Source: Candidatus Portiera sp. (GTDB lineage Bacteria > Pseudomonadota > Gammaproteobacteria > CBDBNL01 > JAAOII01). From it: a stretch of 9,349 bases of DNA. Location: NCBI GenBank assembly GCA_015163845.1, contig JAAOII010000023.1:1-9349 (forward strand). Direction: 5' to 3'. Every line of letters begins with the position of its first letter. Position 1 is the first letter of the stretch. Position numbers and translations under genes: made by a program. Under the pieces are notes generated by a model, which saw nothing but the letters and a program-made list of their open reading frames with translations, did not search any database and was not told where the DNA came from. This document shows positions 1 through 5,813 of this stretch, piece by piece.

Positions 1-260
1 ACGCCAGTTTGAATATCGCCTTTTATGCTGGCCTGTATATTGCCTTTTAGAAAACGTAACATTCTGTCATCCACCTCCAATGAAATAATTAACTTGCAGA
101 GTTTGCTGAGCGGGAAGGTCAATGCACCAGTGCCAGGTCCAATCTCGACAAAACTTTCATTAGCGGTTGGGGATATTTCATCCAGCATAAGTTGTAATCT
201 ATAAGGGTTACTTAAGAAGTGTTGACCAAATTTTTTTAGCGGTTGAGGTTCAGAACTCAT
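1..260 (-). CDS. rsmA: 16S rRNA (A1518/A1519) dimethyltransferase RsmA/KsgA, N-terminal part
   Basis: RsmA dimethylates two adjacent adenosines in helix 45 of 16S rRNA late in 30S assembly, using S-adenosylmethionine. Only the first 86 codons lie in the window; the gene continues past the left edge. The translation begins MSSEPQPLKKFGQHFL, and KKFGQHFL (residues 9-16) is the family's N-terminal hallmark. It is followed by the SAM-binding motif I, VEIGPGTGALT (38-48), and the acidic end of the next strand, SLEVDDRM (60-67). The ATG at 260-258 is chosen because it places the hallmark at the usual distance from the N-terminus. The start lies 15 bp after the stop of the sulfotransferase gene on the same strand, so the two may be cotranscribed. 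No strong Shine-Dalgarno sequence is visible. Identification is firm from the motifs; the C-terminal domain cannot be assessed. Confidence 0.93.
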   Translation of the reverse strand, partial: MSSEPQPLKKFGQHFLSNPYRLQLMLDEISPTANESFVEIGPGTGALTFPLSKLCKLIISLEVDDRMLRFLKGNIQASIKGDIQTG

Positions 261-275
261 CTGTATGAATAATAG

Positions 276-1031
276 TTAGAACTCATAACCGAGCAATTCT
301 ATTTCTTTGGCACATGCTGATGCCACTAGTTCTTTCTGCTCAGATGTATAGACGTTTCTGTAGAAACCTCTACATGAGAGTCCTGCCGCCTTAGGTCCTT
401 GCTTAAGTTGTAAATCCAATTTAGCTGGGATACCAATTTTCTTGCTAACTGCGGCGAAATCATTTGTCAAGTCCTCAAAGCGAATTATTTTGTCCACCAA
501 CAATTTACCTGATCTATCAGTATAAAAAGGATAGTCGCTTAGAGAAGGAGATGCTCTTAGCTGCTGCTGGAGATATGAGGTGAAGAGGTCAGATGAAACT
601 TCATTGGGTAGCTTGGGGTCCTGGTCTTTATATTGCCAAGAATAACGCGACAGCAATTTGTCCCATGGGTTGCGTTCACAGCAAAATTTGAAATAACTAT
701 TCCATTTTATAGCTGGGATGCATTCTTTAATATCAACTGCCCGCATGTGGTTATATAAGTTGCCGTGGAGAATTTGGCGTCTTTGAGACATCCCCTTGTA
801 ATTCTGGATGGTGGAGGCGCGCCAAAAGATCATTTCTGGTATACGTCGCCATAACTGCCAACTACTGATACTACCCTCCCAGTTGCGGGCATGGCTATGT
901 TCAGGCGAGCTTGGCATGGGAGTGATTATGTCATCTTCGCCACAATGGGGGGACAATGATGCTTCTATACTACTACTAGCTGTTTTACGTATCTTGATGA
1001 ATATGAATTCATACTTATGTGAAATGATCAT
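276..1031 (-). CDS. Sulfotransferase family protein (PAPS-dependent, Sulfotransfer_2-like)
   Basis: This 251-residue protein looks like a cytosolic-type sulfotransferase that would move a sulfuryl group from 3'-phosphoadenosine-5'-phosphosulfate to an acceptor, often a sugar. Near the N-terminus FIKIRKTASSSIEASL (residues 11-26) matches the 5'-phosphosulfate-binding loop, usually written as K-T-(A/G)-(G/S)-(T/S)-S. In the middle CCERNPWDKLLSRY (117-130) matches the 3'-phosphate-binding motif, with R120 and S128 as the expected contacts. IIRFEDLTNDF (182-192) and a C-terminal YTSEQKELV (228-236) are also typical of the family. There is no signal peptide or membrane segment. The length is short but complete for this family. 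It sits 48 bp downstream of tRNA-Leu and 15 bp upstream of rsmA, all on the same strand. The acceptor is unknown; a lipopolysaccharide or capsule glycan is one guess. No PAPS-making genes are nearby. Confidence 0.82.
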   Translation of the reverse strand: MIISHKYEFIFIKIRKTASSSIEASLSPHCGEDDIITPMPSSPEHSHARNWEGSISSWQLWRRIPEMIFWRASTIQNYKGMSQRRQILHGNLYNHMRAVDIKECIPAIKWNSYFKFCCERNPWDKLLSRYSWQYKDQDPKLPNEVSSDLFTSYLQQQLRASPSLSDYPFYTDRSGKLLVDKIIRFEDLTNDFAAVSKKIGIPAKLDLQLKQGPKAAGLSCRGFYRNVYTSEQKELVASACAKEIELLGYEF

Positions 1032-1063
1032 AATGTCTTAATATAGAGTATTTATTATTTCAA

Positions 1064-1077
1064 CACATAATAATGTG
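1064..1077 (-). other. Small hairpin just 3' of tRNA-Leu
   Basis: CACAT (1064-1068), AATA and ATGTG (1073-1077) form a perfect 5-bp stem with a 4-nt loop, two bases beyond the mature tRNA 3' end. No U-tract follows it in the direction of tRNA transcription, so it is not a convincing terminator. It could mark a 3' processing site or simply be chance in AT-rich DNA. Its position allows read-through into the sulfotransferase gene. Confidence 0.25.
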
Positions 1078-1079
1078 AA

Positions 1080-1162
1080 TACCGAGGGCGAGACTTGAAC
1101 TCGCACTCCCAGAAGGAACTGATTTTTGAGACCAGCGCGTCTACCGATTCCGCCACCTCGGC
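1080..1162 (-). tRNA. tRNA-Leu (anticodon CAA)
   Basis: Read on the minus strand, the gene folds into a class II tRNA of 83 nt. The acceptor stem is GCCGAGG with CCTCGGT, making a G1-U72 wobble at the first pair, and the discriminator base is A73, as expected for leucine. The D-arm reads GCGGAATCGGTAGACGC. The anticodon stem CTGGT/ATCAG contains one G-T pair and encloses the loop CTCAAAA, giving anticodon CAA (decodes UUG). The long variable arm can form TTCC/GGGA around TTCT. The T-arm is GCGAG-TTCAAGT-CTCGC. The bases after A73 are TTC, so CCA is not encoded and must be added by a CCA-adding enzyme. A TATAAT element lies about 32 bp upstream (1194-1199). Confidence 0.96.
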
Positions 1163-1193
1163 ATGTTATTAATAAACTTGTATGGCTATAGGT

Positions 1194-1199
1194 ATTATA
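1194..1199 (-). promoter_or_regulatory. Candidate -10 element for tRNA-Leu
   Basis: The minus strand reads TATAAT here, a perfect sigma70 -10 hexamer. Transcription would start near 1187, about 25 nt before the mature tRNA 5' end, which is a typical leader length for RNase P processing. No good -35 hexamer is seen 15-19 bp upstream. GCTATAGG repeats at 1184-1191 and 1212-1219, and TGCTTGC repeats at 1207-1213 and 1223-1229, both flanking the element. The second TGCTTGC copy is half of the palindrome TGCTTG-C-CAAGCA (1223-1235). Confidence 0.45.
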
Positions 1200-1264
1200 T
1201 ACTAAATGCTTGCTATAGGGCGTGCTTGCCAAGCAGGTATTCCTTTAGTCAGCAGGATTATTAT

Positions 1265-1306
1265 ATGAAGCGGATGAATTTATGGAATTCCCTGGTAACT
1301 ATCTAA
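1265..1306 (+). CDS. Possible 13-residue small ORF upstream of the metal operon
   Basis: An ATG at 1265 opens a 13-codon frame (MKRMNLWNSLVTI) that stops at 1304-1306. An AGGA lies 8 nt before the ATG at an acceptable Shine-Dalgarno distance, and two basic residues precede a short hydrophobic stretch. It could be a leader peptide if transcription starts upstream of the main promoter, but no promoter for it is evident. Chance is the likelier explanation for an ORF this short, so it is listed only because the ribosome site is better than those of most real genes here. Confidence 0.15.
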   Translation: MKRMNLWNSLVTI

Positions 1307-1330
1307 AATTATCCAAAATTATCCAAAATT
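1301..1330. repeat. Three-copy 10-bp tandem repeat
   Basis: The unit ATCCAAAATT occurs at 1311-1320 and 1321-1330, preceded by the variant ATCTAAAATT at 1301-1310 and followed by a partial copy. The exact 10-bp period places each copy on the same face of the DNA helix, with A-tracts in phase. That arrangement could give intrinsic curvature or serve as repeated protein-binding sites. It lies about 125-150 bp upstream of the -35 of the metal operon promoter. No function can be read directly. Confidence 0.6.
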
Positions 1331-1395
1331 ATATAGGTATGCTTGGAAACACTTATAAACGCGGAGAAACGTAGGGGAATATGGGAAAATGCGTC

Positions 1396-1410
1396 AAATA
1401 TTAGATATTT
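1396..1410. promoter_or_regulatory. Perfect AT-rich palindrome upstream of metal operon promoter
   Basis: AAATAT (1396-1401), TAG, ATATTT (1405-1410) form an exact inverted repeat with a 3-nt centre, 44 bp upstream of the -35. Dimeric regulators such as the DtxR and Fur families bind short inverted repeats of this sort, but the sequence matches no box recognised here with certainty, and AT-rich palindromes arise by chance. Confidence 0.25.
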
Positions 1411-1453
1411 AGCAAGTTTTTTTTACAAAAACACTAATTTATTATAATTTAAC

Positions 1454-1482
1454 TTGACAAAAAAGTTTTAATGCGGTATAAA
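1454..1482 (+). promoter_or_regulatory. Sigma70 promoter of the metal-uptake operon
   Basis: TTGACA (1454-1459) is a perfect -35 hexamer. After exactly 17 bp comes TATAAA (1477-1482), five of six matches to the -10 consensus. Transcription should begin near 1489, leaving a leader of about 37 nt before the ATG at 1526. The inverted repeat AACTT (1451-1455) - 7 nt - AAGTT (1463-1467) covers the -35, so a bound repressor would block RNA polymerase. The near-consensus promoter suggests high expression when not repressed, as expected for a metal-starvation operon. Confidence 0.75.
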
Positions 1483-1488
1483 TAAGTA

Positions 1489-1514
1489 TAAGGTAAGTTA
1501 AAAATTTACGCTTA
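1489..1514. promoter_or_regulatory. Candidate MntR operator at the transcription start
   Basis: A nested imperfect inverted repeat lies at the predicted transcription start: TAAG (1489-1492) and GTAA (1493-1496) on the left are mirrored by TTAC (1506-1509) and CTTA (1511-1514) on the right, with one extra G at 1510. The location suits repression by the MntR encoded at the end of the operon. The assignment to MntR is inference: the repeat is visible, but no matching box is known to me for this lineage. Confidence 0.35.
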
Positions 1515-1525
1515 GATAAAGAAAG

Positions 1526-2665
1526 ATGAAATATAAAAGTAATACAAGCAGTTCGCTAGTCAAGAGAGCAAGCATTAGGGCAATAAGTCCTATTATTGCA
1601 CTGTCTATGAGTATTACCTTGGTTATTAATACTTTCCTCTATTACTCTAGTCGTCAAGTGAAGGTGGTATTTCACTTGTTAGCCGTGTTAATCCTATTGA
1701 TAGTTTCTTCTGCTTACGCTGGAGATGGAGACTACCATGATTTAGGACACCAATCTGACTTGGTTGGTGGCGCGGGTGTTGCATATAATTCATACGTGAG
1801 TGATAATAAGAAAGTCGTCTCTTCCATTGCCCAATTAGGTGAACCCCTCGCAGCGATTACAGGAGGCTGCACCCAAGTCAAAAATCTGTTGGGCAGTGGA
1901 ACAGACCCTCATTTATACCGCCTAAGTCGTGCGGATGTCCTTCAGATGCACAAAGCAAATCTAGTAATGAATCTTGGGCTACATTTAGAACTTCAAATGC
2001 AGCCAATACTGGATGATATGTCTCTATTTAAAGATGTTCATAGTGTAGGAGATATGATACCGGCAAAAAGATTGCTTGAAGTGTCTCCGCTTGTCTTTGA
2101 CCCACATTTGTGGATGGATCCTCTTTTATGGCTGAATGTAATAACCATAGCCAGCCACCAAGTCGTCAAGAGTTATCCAGAGTGTAAGAAAACTATTATA
2201 GCCGGCCTAAAAGATTATACAAAAAAGATTCATGATCTAGATTCAGATGCGCAAAAAGCATTCCAAGCTATTCCTGCAGAATCAAAGGTTTTGGTTACCT
2301 CTCACGATGCTTTTGGCTATTTCGGGAAAAAATATGGTATTAAGGTATTAGCTATTCAAGGTATATCCACAGATAGACAAATCAGTATCAGACGCATTAG
2401 CCGACTAGTTGACTTCTTAGTAGAGAATAAGATCGAAGTGGTATTTGTTGAAAGCTCTGTCAATCCTCGGGATATGAATGCTGTTATTGAAGGGGCTGCT
2501 AATCAGGGCTACAAGATTGATATAGGTGGCACTCTCTACTCAGATGCCATGGGAGCAAGTGGGGCTAAAGAGGGAACATACATTGGTATGTTTAAGCATA
2601 ATATGAGAACCATACTAAATGCTTGGAATGTTGAAGATCATCCATTTGCTGCTAAAGAGGCATAG
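1526..2665 (+). CDS. mntA: Metal ABC transporter substrate-binding protein (TroA/MntA-type, cluster A-I)
   Basis: This periplasmic protein would capture Mn(II) or Zn(II) and deliver it to the permeases encoded downstream. The expected four metal ligands are visible: H129 in TDPHLY, H194 in FDPHLWMDP, H260 in VTSHDAFGYF and D340 in LYSDAMG. The His-His-His-Asp set is TroA-like; PsaA and MntC have Glu at the third position. A classical Sec signal runs from about K46 to A65 and ends SSAYA before GDGD. From the ATG at 1526 the protein has 379 residues, about 45 more at the N-terminus than family members with a simple signal, including an additional hydrophobic segment (about 19-40). A GTG at 1658 (codon 45) would start exactly at the signal peptide and give 335 residues, but has no clear ribosome site. 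The ATG lies about 37 nt after the predicted transcription start, so it is kept. Alternative name: sitA/troA. Confidence 0.9.
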   Translation: MKYKSNTSSSLVKRASIRAISPIIALSMSITLVINTFLYYSSRQVKVVFHLLAVLILLIVSSAYAGDGDYHDLGHQSDLVGGAGVAYNSYVSDNKKVVSSIAQLGEPLAAITGGCTQVKNLLGSGTDPHLYRLSRADVLQMHKANLVMNLGLHLELQMQPILDDMSLFKDVHSVGDMIPAKRLLEVSPLVFDPHLWMDPLLWLNVITIASHQVVKSYPECKKTIIAGLKDYTKKIHDLDSDAQKAFQAIPAESKVLVTSHDAFGYFGKKYGIKVLAIQGISTDRQISIRRISRLVDFLVENKIEVVFVESSVNPRDMNAVIEGAANQGYKIDIGGTLYSDAMGASGAKEGTYIGMFKHNMRTILNAWNVEDHPFAAKEA

Positions 2666-2666
2666 A

Positions 2667-2755
2667 ATTTCCTATAAGGAAATGGACTCGCCCCTTTATC
2701 TTAAGTAATATTCTCCGACACAAAACCTAACAACCTCGCGCGACTTAATGGGGCG
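2667..2755 (+). promoter_or_regulatory. Structured spacer between binding-protein and ATPase genes
   Basis: Two inverted repeats fill most of this 118-bp gap. The first is ATTTCCT (2667-2673), ATA, AGGAAAT (2677-2683), a 7-bp hairpin directly after the stop codon. The second pairs CGCCCC (2689-2694) and TTAAGT (2701-2706) with ACTTAA (2743-2748) and GGGGCG (2750-2755), two 6-bp helices separated by an asymmetric internal loop and closed by a 36-nt loop. A TGTATTTTTA stretch follows, so partial termination is possible. Such structures between the binding-protein gene and the rest of a transporter operon often raise the relative level of the binding protein by protecting the upstream mRNA or attenuating transcription. 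Confidence 0.5.
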
Positions 2756-2783
2756 TGTATTTTTATATACTTAAACCACGATA

Positions 2784-3530
2784 ATGAAATACTTACTAGA
2801 ATGCAAAAATTTGTCAGTGGATTATGGCTTGCATAAGGCACTAGGACCTTTATCAGTCAAACTCCCAAAGAATTCAAAGATAGCAATGCTCGGTCCTAAC
2901 GGAGCCGGTAAAAGCACACTACTAAAGGCACTTACAGGTGTGACTTCTTATAAAGGGTCTCTCATAAAGAATTATTCCAGTTTCTCTTATACAGAGCAAC
3001 GTCAAGAAGTTGATTGGGACTTTCCAGTTACCTGTCATGGAGTAGCAGAAATGGGACTTTATGCCAAGGTTGGTTGGTTTCGTCCATTGAATAAACAGCA
3101 CAAAAAAATGGCTTACGATGCTCTAGCCAAGCTTGGCATAGAAGATCTGGCAGATAGACCGATCAGCCAGCTATCAGTGGGGCAGCAACAAAGAGTGTTT
3201 TTAGCTCGTTCAATAGTGAATGAAGAAGCAGAATTATTTCTATTTGATGAGCCATTAGCTGGGGTGGATTTGAAAACCTCAGAAGTGATATACAAACTAT
3301 TTGATGACTTGATTAGTAAAGGCAAGAGTATAGTATGTGTTCATCATAATTTATATGATGCTGCAGATTATTTTGATCATGGTATCTTGATAAATCATCA
3401 CTTAATTGCACAGGGAGACCTAACAAAAGTATTAAGCAAAAAGAATTTAGAAAGTGCTTATGGTGCGGGCATAGCCGTTCCCCAATTTAAAAAGCGCAAT
3501 AAGGTAACTAAAGTCGCATCTGCGGCATAA
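2784..3530 (+). CDS. mntB: Metal ABC transporter ATP-binding protein (ABC-type Mn/Zn)
   Basis: The cytoplasmic ATPase that powers metal import. All ABC nucleotide-binding motifs are intact: Walker A GPNGAGKST (residues 37-45), Q-loop Q72 in YTEQRQEVDWDFP, signature LSVGQQQR (130-137), Walker B LFLFDEP (151-157) with catalytic E156, D-loop AGVD (159-162), and switch H188 in VHHNL. The Q-loop segment VDWDFPV is characteristic of the Mn/Zn/Fe chelate subfamily. The 248-residue length is normal. The gene follows the binding-protein gene after a structured 118-bp spacer and precedes the first permease by 6 bp. There is no good Shine-Dalgarno sequence before the ATG. The last 15 or so residues are basic and low in complexity (KKRNKVTK), with no assigned role. 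Equivalent to sitB/troB in other naming schemes. Confidence 0.93.
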   Translation: MKYLLECKNLSVDYGLHKALGPLSVKLPKNSKIAMLGPNGAGKSTLLKALTGVTSYKGSLIKNYSSFSYTEQRQEVDWDFPVTCHGVAEMGLYAKVGWFRPLNKQHKKMAYDALAKLGIEDLADRPISQLSVGQQQRVFLARSIVNEEAELFLFDEPLAGVDLKTSEVIYKLFDDLISKGKSIVCVHHNLYDAADYFDHGILINHHLIAQGDLTKVLSKKNLESAYGAGIAVPQFKKRNKVTKVASAA

Positions 3531-3536
3531 TACATC

Positions 3537-4460
3537 ATGCAACCTTCAGTGAATTTATTGGATATATGGTATTCATTAACTTTTTCATATTCATATAATG
3601 CCTCCATTGTTTGTCTTGCATTAATATTTCAGGGTTTAATTTCTGGTATCATAGGAGGGCTATTACTCCATAGACGCAAAGCACTATTAACTGACACATT
3701 AAGCCATGCAACTTTGCCGGGGGTCGGCATAGGTTTCTTGATATCATTATTTTTCATGGACGGTGCTAGGGAAGAATGGGTCATCTTAGGGGGGGCTTTG
3801 TTTACAGTTGTATTAGCTCTTGGAGTAATGCGTCTATTAGAACGCTGGATGCGTCAAGATGCGGCATTATCTCTTACCTTGAGTGGATTTTATGGCGGAG
3901 GCGTGGTTTTATTGAGCTATATCCAAACCATCCCCAGCGGCACCAAAGCAGGGTTGGAGTATTTTCTACTGGGGCAGAGTGCCACTATTAACTTGGCAGA
4001 GACAACGCTAATATCTTCTGGTGCCTTGGTAGTATTTGTTGCATATTTTGCTTTATACAAGGAATGGAAGTTGCTCTGTTTTGATCAGAAGTATGCGGCT
4101 GCTCTGGGCTACAATATTAATCTCCTGGATTTGCTATTGACTATTCTGGCGTGTATTACCATAGCAGTAGGTATTAGATCCATGGGCTTAATTTTGATCA
4201 TGGGAATTATCACCATTCCAGCATTGACCGCCTCCTTGTTAGTTAAGAATTGGAGTGCATTTATATTGACTTCTGCACTCATAGGTGCGATATCTGCTCA
4301 CATAGGGGTATCCATTAGTGCTGGGTTGGATGACGTGCCTTCAGGGTCAGCCATAATCCTTTTTGGAATGCTGTTTTACTTTACGGCATTAATTTGGAGG
4401 ACATTACACGATAGATATGGGAATCTATGGGCAAGACATGAGACCCGTCAGGATAACTAA
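3537..4460 (+). CDS. mntC: Metal ABC transporter permease (ABC-3 family), first subunit
   Basis: An inner-membrane permease of the ABC-3 family, 307 residues, with about eight or nine hydrophobic helices. Family landmarks are seen in order: ALLTDTLSHATLPGVGIGFL (49-68), which contains the conserved D-T-x-S-H-A stretch lining the metal path; YFLLGQ (142-147); the cytoplasmic coupling loop with CFDQKYAAALGYN (181-193), which meets the ATPase; LILIMGIITIPALTA (218-232); and GLDDVPSGSAIIL (263-275). It would pair with the next gene product as a heterodimer, as in SitCD or TroCD. The ATG lies 6 bp after the ATPase stop, and the stop TAA shares its last base with the ATG of the next gene, indicating translational coupling. 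Metal preference cannot be read from the permease alone. Confidence 0.9.
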   Translation: MQPSVNLLDIWYSLTFSYSYNASIVCLALIFQGLISGIIGGLLLHRRKALLTDTLSHATLPGVGIGFLISLFFMDGAREEWVILGGALFTVVLALGVMRLLERWMRQDAALSLTLSGFYGGGVVLLSYIQTIPSGTKAGLEYFLLGQSATINLAETTLISSGALVVFVAYFALYKEWKLLCFDQKYAAALGYNINLLDLLLTILACITIAVGIRSMGLILIMGIITIPALTASLLVKNWSAFILTSALIGAISAHIGVSISAGLDDVPSGSAIILFGMLFYFTALIWRTLHDRYGNLWARHETRQDN

Positions 4461-5407
4461 TGACATTTAGTGATTTTTGGCAGGTTGACTTTGGTCCATT
4501 GATCAGTGCCTTACTCAGCGCTCTTTGTTGCAATGTAGGTGGAAATTTGCTATTGGTGCGTAATCAAAGTATGACAGTGGATGCTGTTTCACACATGGTA
4601 TTGCCGGGGATGGTTGTTGCCTTCATGATGAGCGGCGAGATAAACTTCTTTAATATTTTTTGGGGTGCACTGGGCGCCTCCTTGTCTGGTATATGGCTAG
4701 TTGAAGTGCTCAGCCGTAGGCATGACCGTTCAGCGGTATTAGGCATGGTGTTTAGTGCATGGTTTGCTTTAGGGATTTTACTCTTAGAGCTATTTGTCGA
4801 CTCTAAAGTGCATTTTGATGTCAACCACATCCTATTCGGTAGCTTGGAGTCCATATATTGGCTGGGGTTGCGTGCCGGAGATACATTTGATCTAAGTATA
4901 GCACTTGCCAATATGCCAGCAGATATTCCCATATTAATCGGCATATTATGTATTAGCATGATCTTATTTATGGTTTTCTATAAGGAGATACTATTAGTAT
5001 CTTTTAATTATAACTATGCCCGCTGCCATGTCAAATATTCATCTTTTTTGTATTATGGTATATCTGTATTTGTGACCATGACCGTAGTTGCCGCCTTCAA
5101 AATCATCGGCCTCATAATGATTCTTGGGATGTTCATCATCCCTCCATTACTGGCGTCTTTCTTCTCTAACAATCTTTTCTCAAGGAATTTACTTGGCATG
5201 GTTTTTGCCCTGTTTATTTGTATAGCTGGCTACAGCATTGCGGTGTATGTTCCTGCCTATTACCTAGGGGAAGAATTCAGTTTAAACGTAGGAGGAACAA
5301 TAGTTTCATTTGGAGCTATATTATCGCTTATAATAGTAAGTATAAAACAAATACTATTTTTATACAGTAATAGATATGACAACACTCTCAAGATCAGCAA
5401 TATTTGA
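4460..5407 (+). CDS. mntD: Metal ABC transporter permease (ABC-3 family), second subunit
   Basis: The second ABC-3 permease, 315 residues and strongly hydrophobic. The signature DAVSHMVLPGMVVAF (41-55) corresponds to the D-x-x-S-H segment of the first permease. The presumed ATPase-coupling loop includes FNYNYARCHVKYSSFLYYG (182-200), and AFKIIGLIMILGMFIIPPLLA (212-232) is the conserved helix pair found in both subunits. The start ATG overlaps the preceding stop by one base (TAATG). The 3' end overlaps the mntR gene by 32 bp, so mntD and mntR must be on one transcript. An extended segment (about 118-155) between helices is less conserved-looking than the rest. Heterodimer formation with the first permease is inferred from operon structure and family knowledge. 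Confidence 0.9.
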   Translation: MTFSDFWQVDFGPLISALLSALCCNVGGNLLLVRNQSMTVDAVSHMVLPGMVVAFMMSGEINFFNIFWGALGASLSGIWLVEVLSRRHDRSAVLGMVFSAWFALGILLLELFVDSKVHFDVNHILFGSLESIYWLGLRAGDTFDLSIALANMPADIPILIGILCISMILFMVFYKEILLVSFNYNYARCHVKYSSFLYYGISVFVTMTVVAAFKIIGLIMILGMFIIPPLLASFFSNNLFSRNLLGMVFALFICIAGYSIAVYVPAYYLGEEFSLNVGGTIVSFGAILSLIIVSIKQILFLYSNRYDNTLKISNI

Positions 5408-5813
5408 TAACAAACGGGAAGCTCAAAAAAATGAGTTGCAAGAGGATTATGTTGAAATGATTGCTCATCTAATTCAAGAAAGGGGCGAAGCACGAATCTC
5501 TGATTTGGCTGAATTGTTTGGGGTATCTTCAGCAGCAGTTAATGGTGCAATAACCCGACTCAAGAAAGATGGTTTAGCCCACTCGGCTCCTTACAGGTCG
5601 GTCTTCTTAACCGAAGAAGGAGAGGAGCTCGCTAAAAAATGCACCTCTCGCCACGAACTAGTAGTTAATTTCTTGTTATGTTTAGGCGTAAGTAGAGATA
5701 ATGCCGAAAAAGATGCCGAAGGGTTGGAACATTATCTGAGTAATGAGTCGCTCAGTTGTTTGCGGAAATTTGTAGATAAGAAAGATAAATTAAACATTAC
5801 TAAGATTAAGTAA
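5376..5813 (+). CDS. mntR: Manganese-responsive transcriptional repressor MntR (DtxR family)
   Basis: A 145-residue metalloregulator that, when loaded with Mn(II), should repress metal import genes. The winged-helix DNA-binding domain spans about 24-85, with the helix-turn-helix ARISDLAELFGVSSAAVNGA (39-58) and the wing around APYRSVFLTEEG. All six metal ligands known from Bacillus subtilis MntR have counterparts: D24 and E27 (EDYVEMI), H93 (SRHEL), and E115, E118 and H119 (AEGLEHY). There is no SH3-like third domain, which fits MntR rather than DtxR/IdeR. The length is close to E. coli MntR. Being the last gene in the operon implies feedback control of its own synthesis. The only in-frame ATG before the metal-binding helix is at 5376, inside the end of mntD. 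The first 20 residues are probably disordered. Confidence 0.93.
   Translation: MTTLSRSAIFDNKREAQKNELQEDYVEMIAHLIQERGEARISDLAELFGVSSAAVNGAITRLKKDGLAHSAPYRSVFLTEEGEELAKKCTSRHELVVNFLLCLGVSRDNAEKDAEGLEHYLSNESLSCLRKFVDKKDKLNITKIK

Larger units (their letters stand above)
1163..1525. other. 363-bp divergent intergenic region
   Basis: This AT-rich spacer separates tRNA-Leu (reading left) from the metal-uptake operon (reading right). Its left part carries the tRNA -10 element and short repeats. The centre has a three-copy 10-bp tandem repeat (1301-1330) and a possible 13-codon ORF starting at 1265. Further right is a perfect palindrome AAATAT-TAG-ATATTT (1396-1410) and a run of eight T (1417-1424). 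The right end holds a strong sigma70 promoter and two inverted repeats that could be repressor sites. No longer coding region with a convincing start was found on either strand. Most of 1331-1395 shows nothing recognisable. Confidence 0.7.

Noticed and set aside
1080..1162. Genomic-island attachment site at tRNA-Leu
   Set aside because: No repeat of the tRNA 3' end and no integrase gene is visible in the window.
1038..1232. Minus-strand 64-codon ORF over the tRNA
   Set aside because: Its central part is the conceptual translation of tRNA-Leu, a common false ORF; it has no protein-like features elsewhere.
4564..4959. 131-codon minus-strand ORF inside the second permease gene
   Set aside because: It is the antisense of a clear ABC-3 permease with intact family motifs; the translation shows no recognisable domain.
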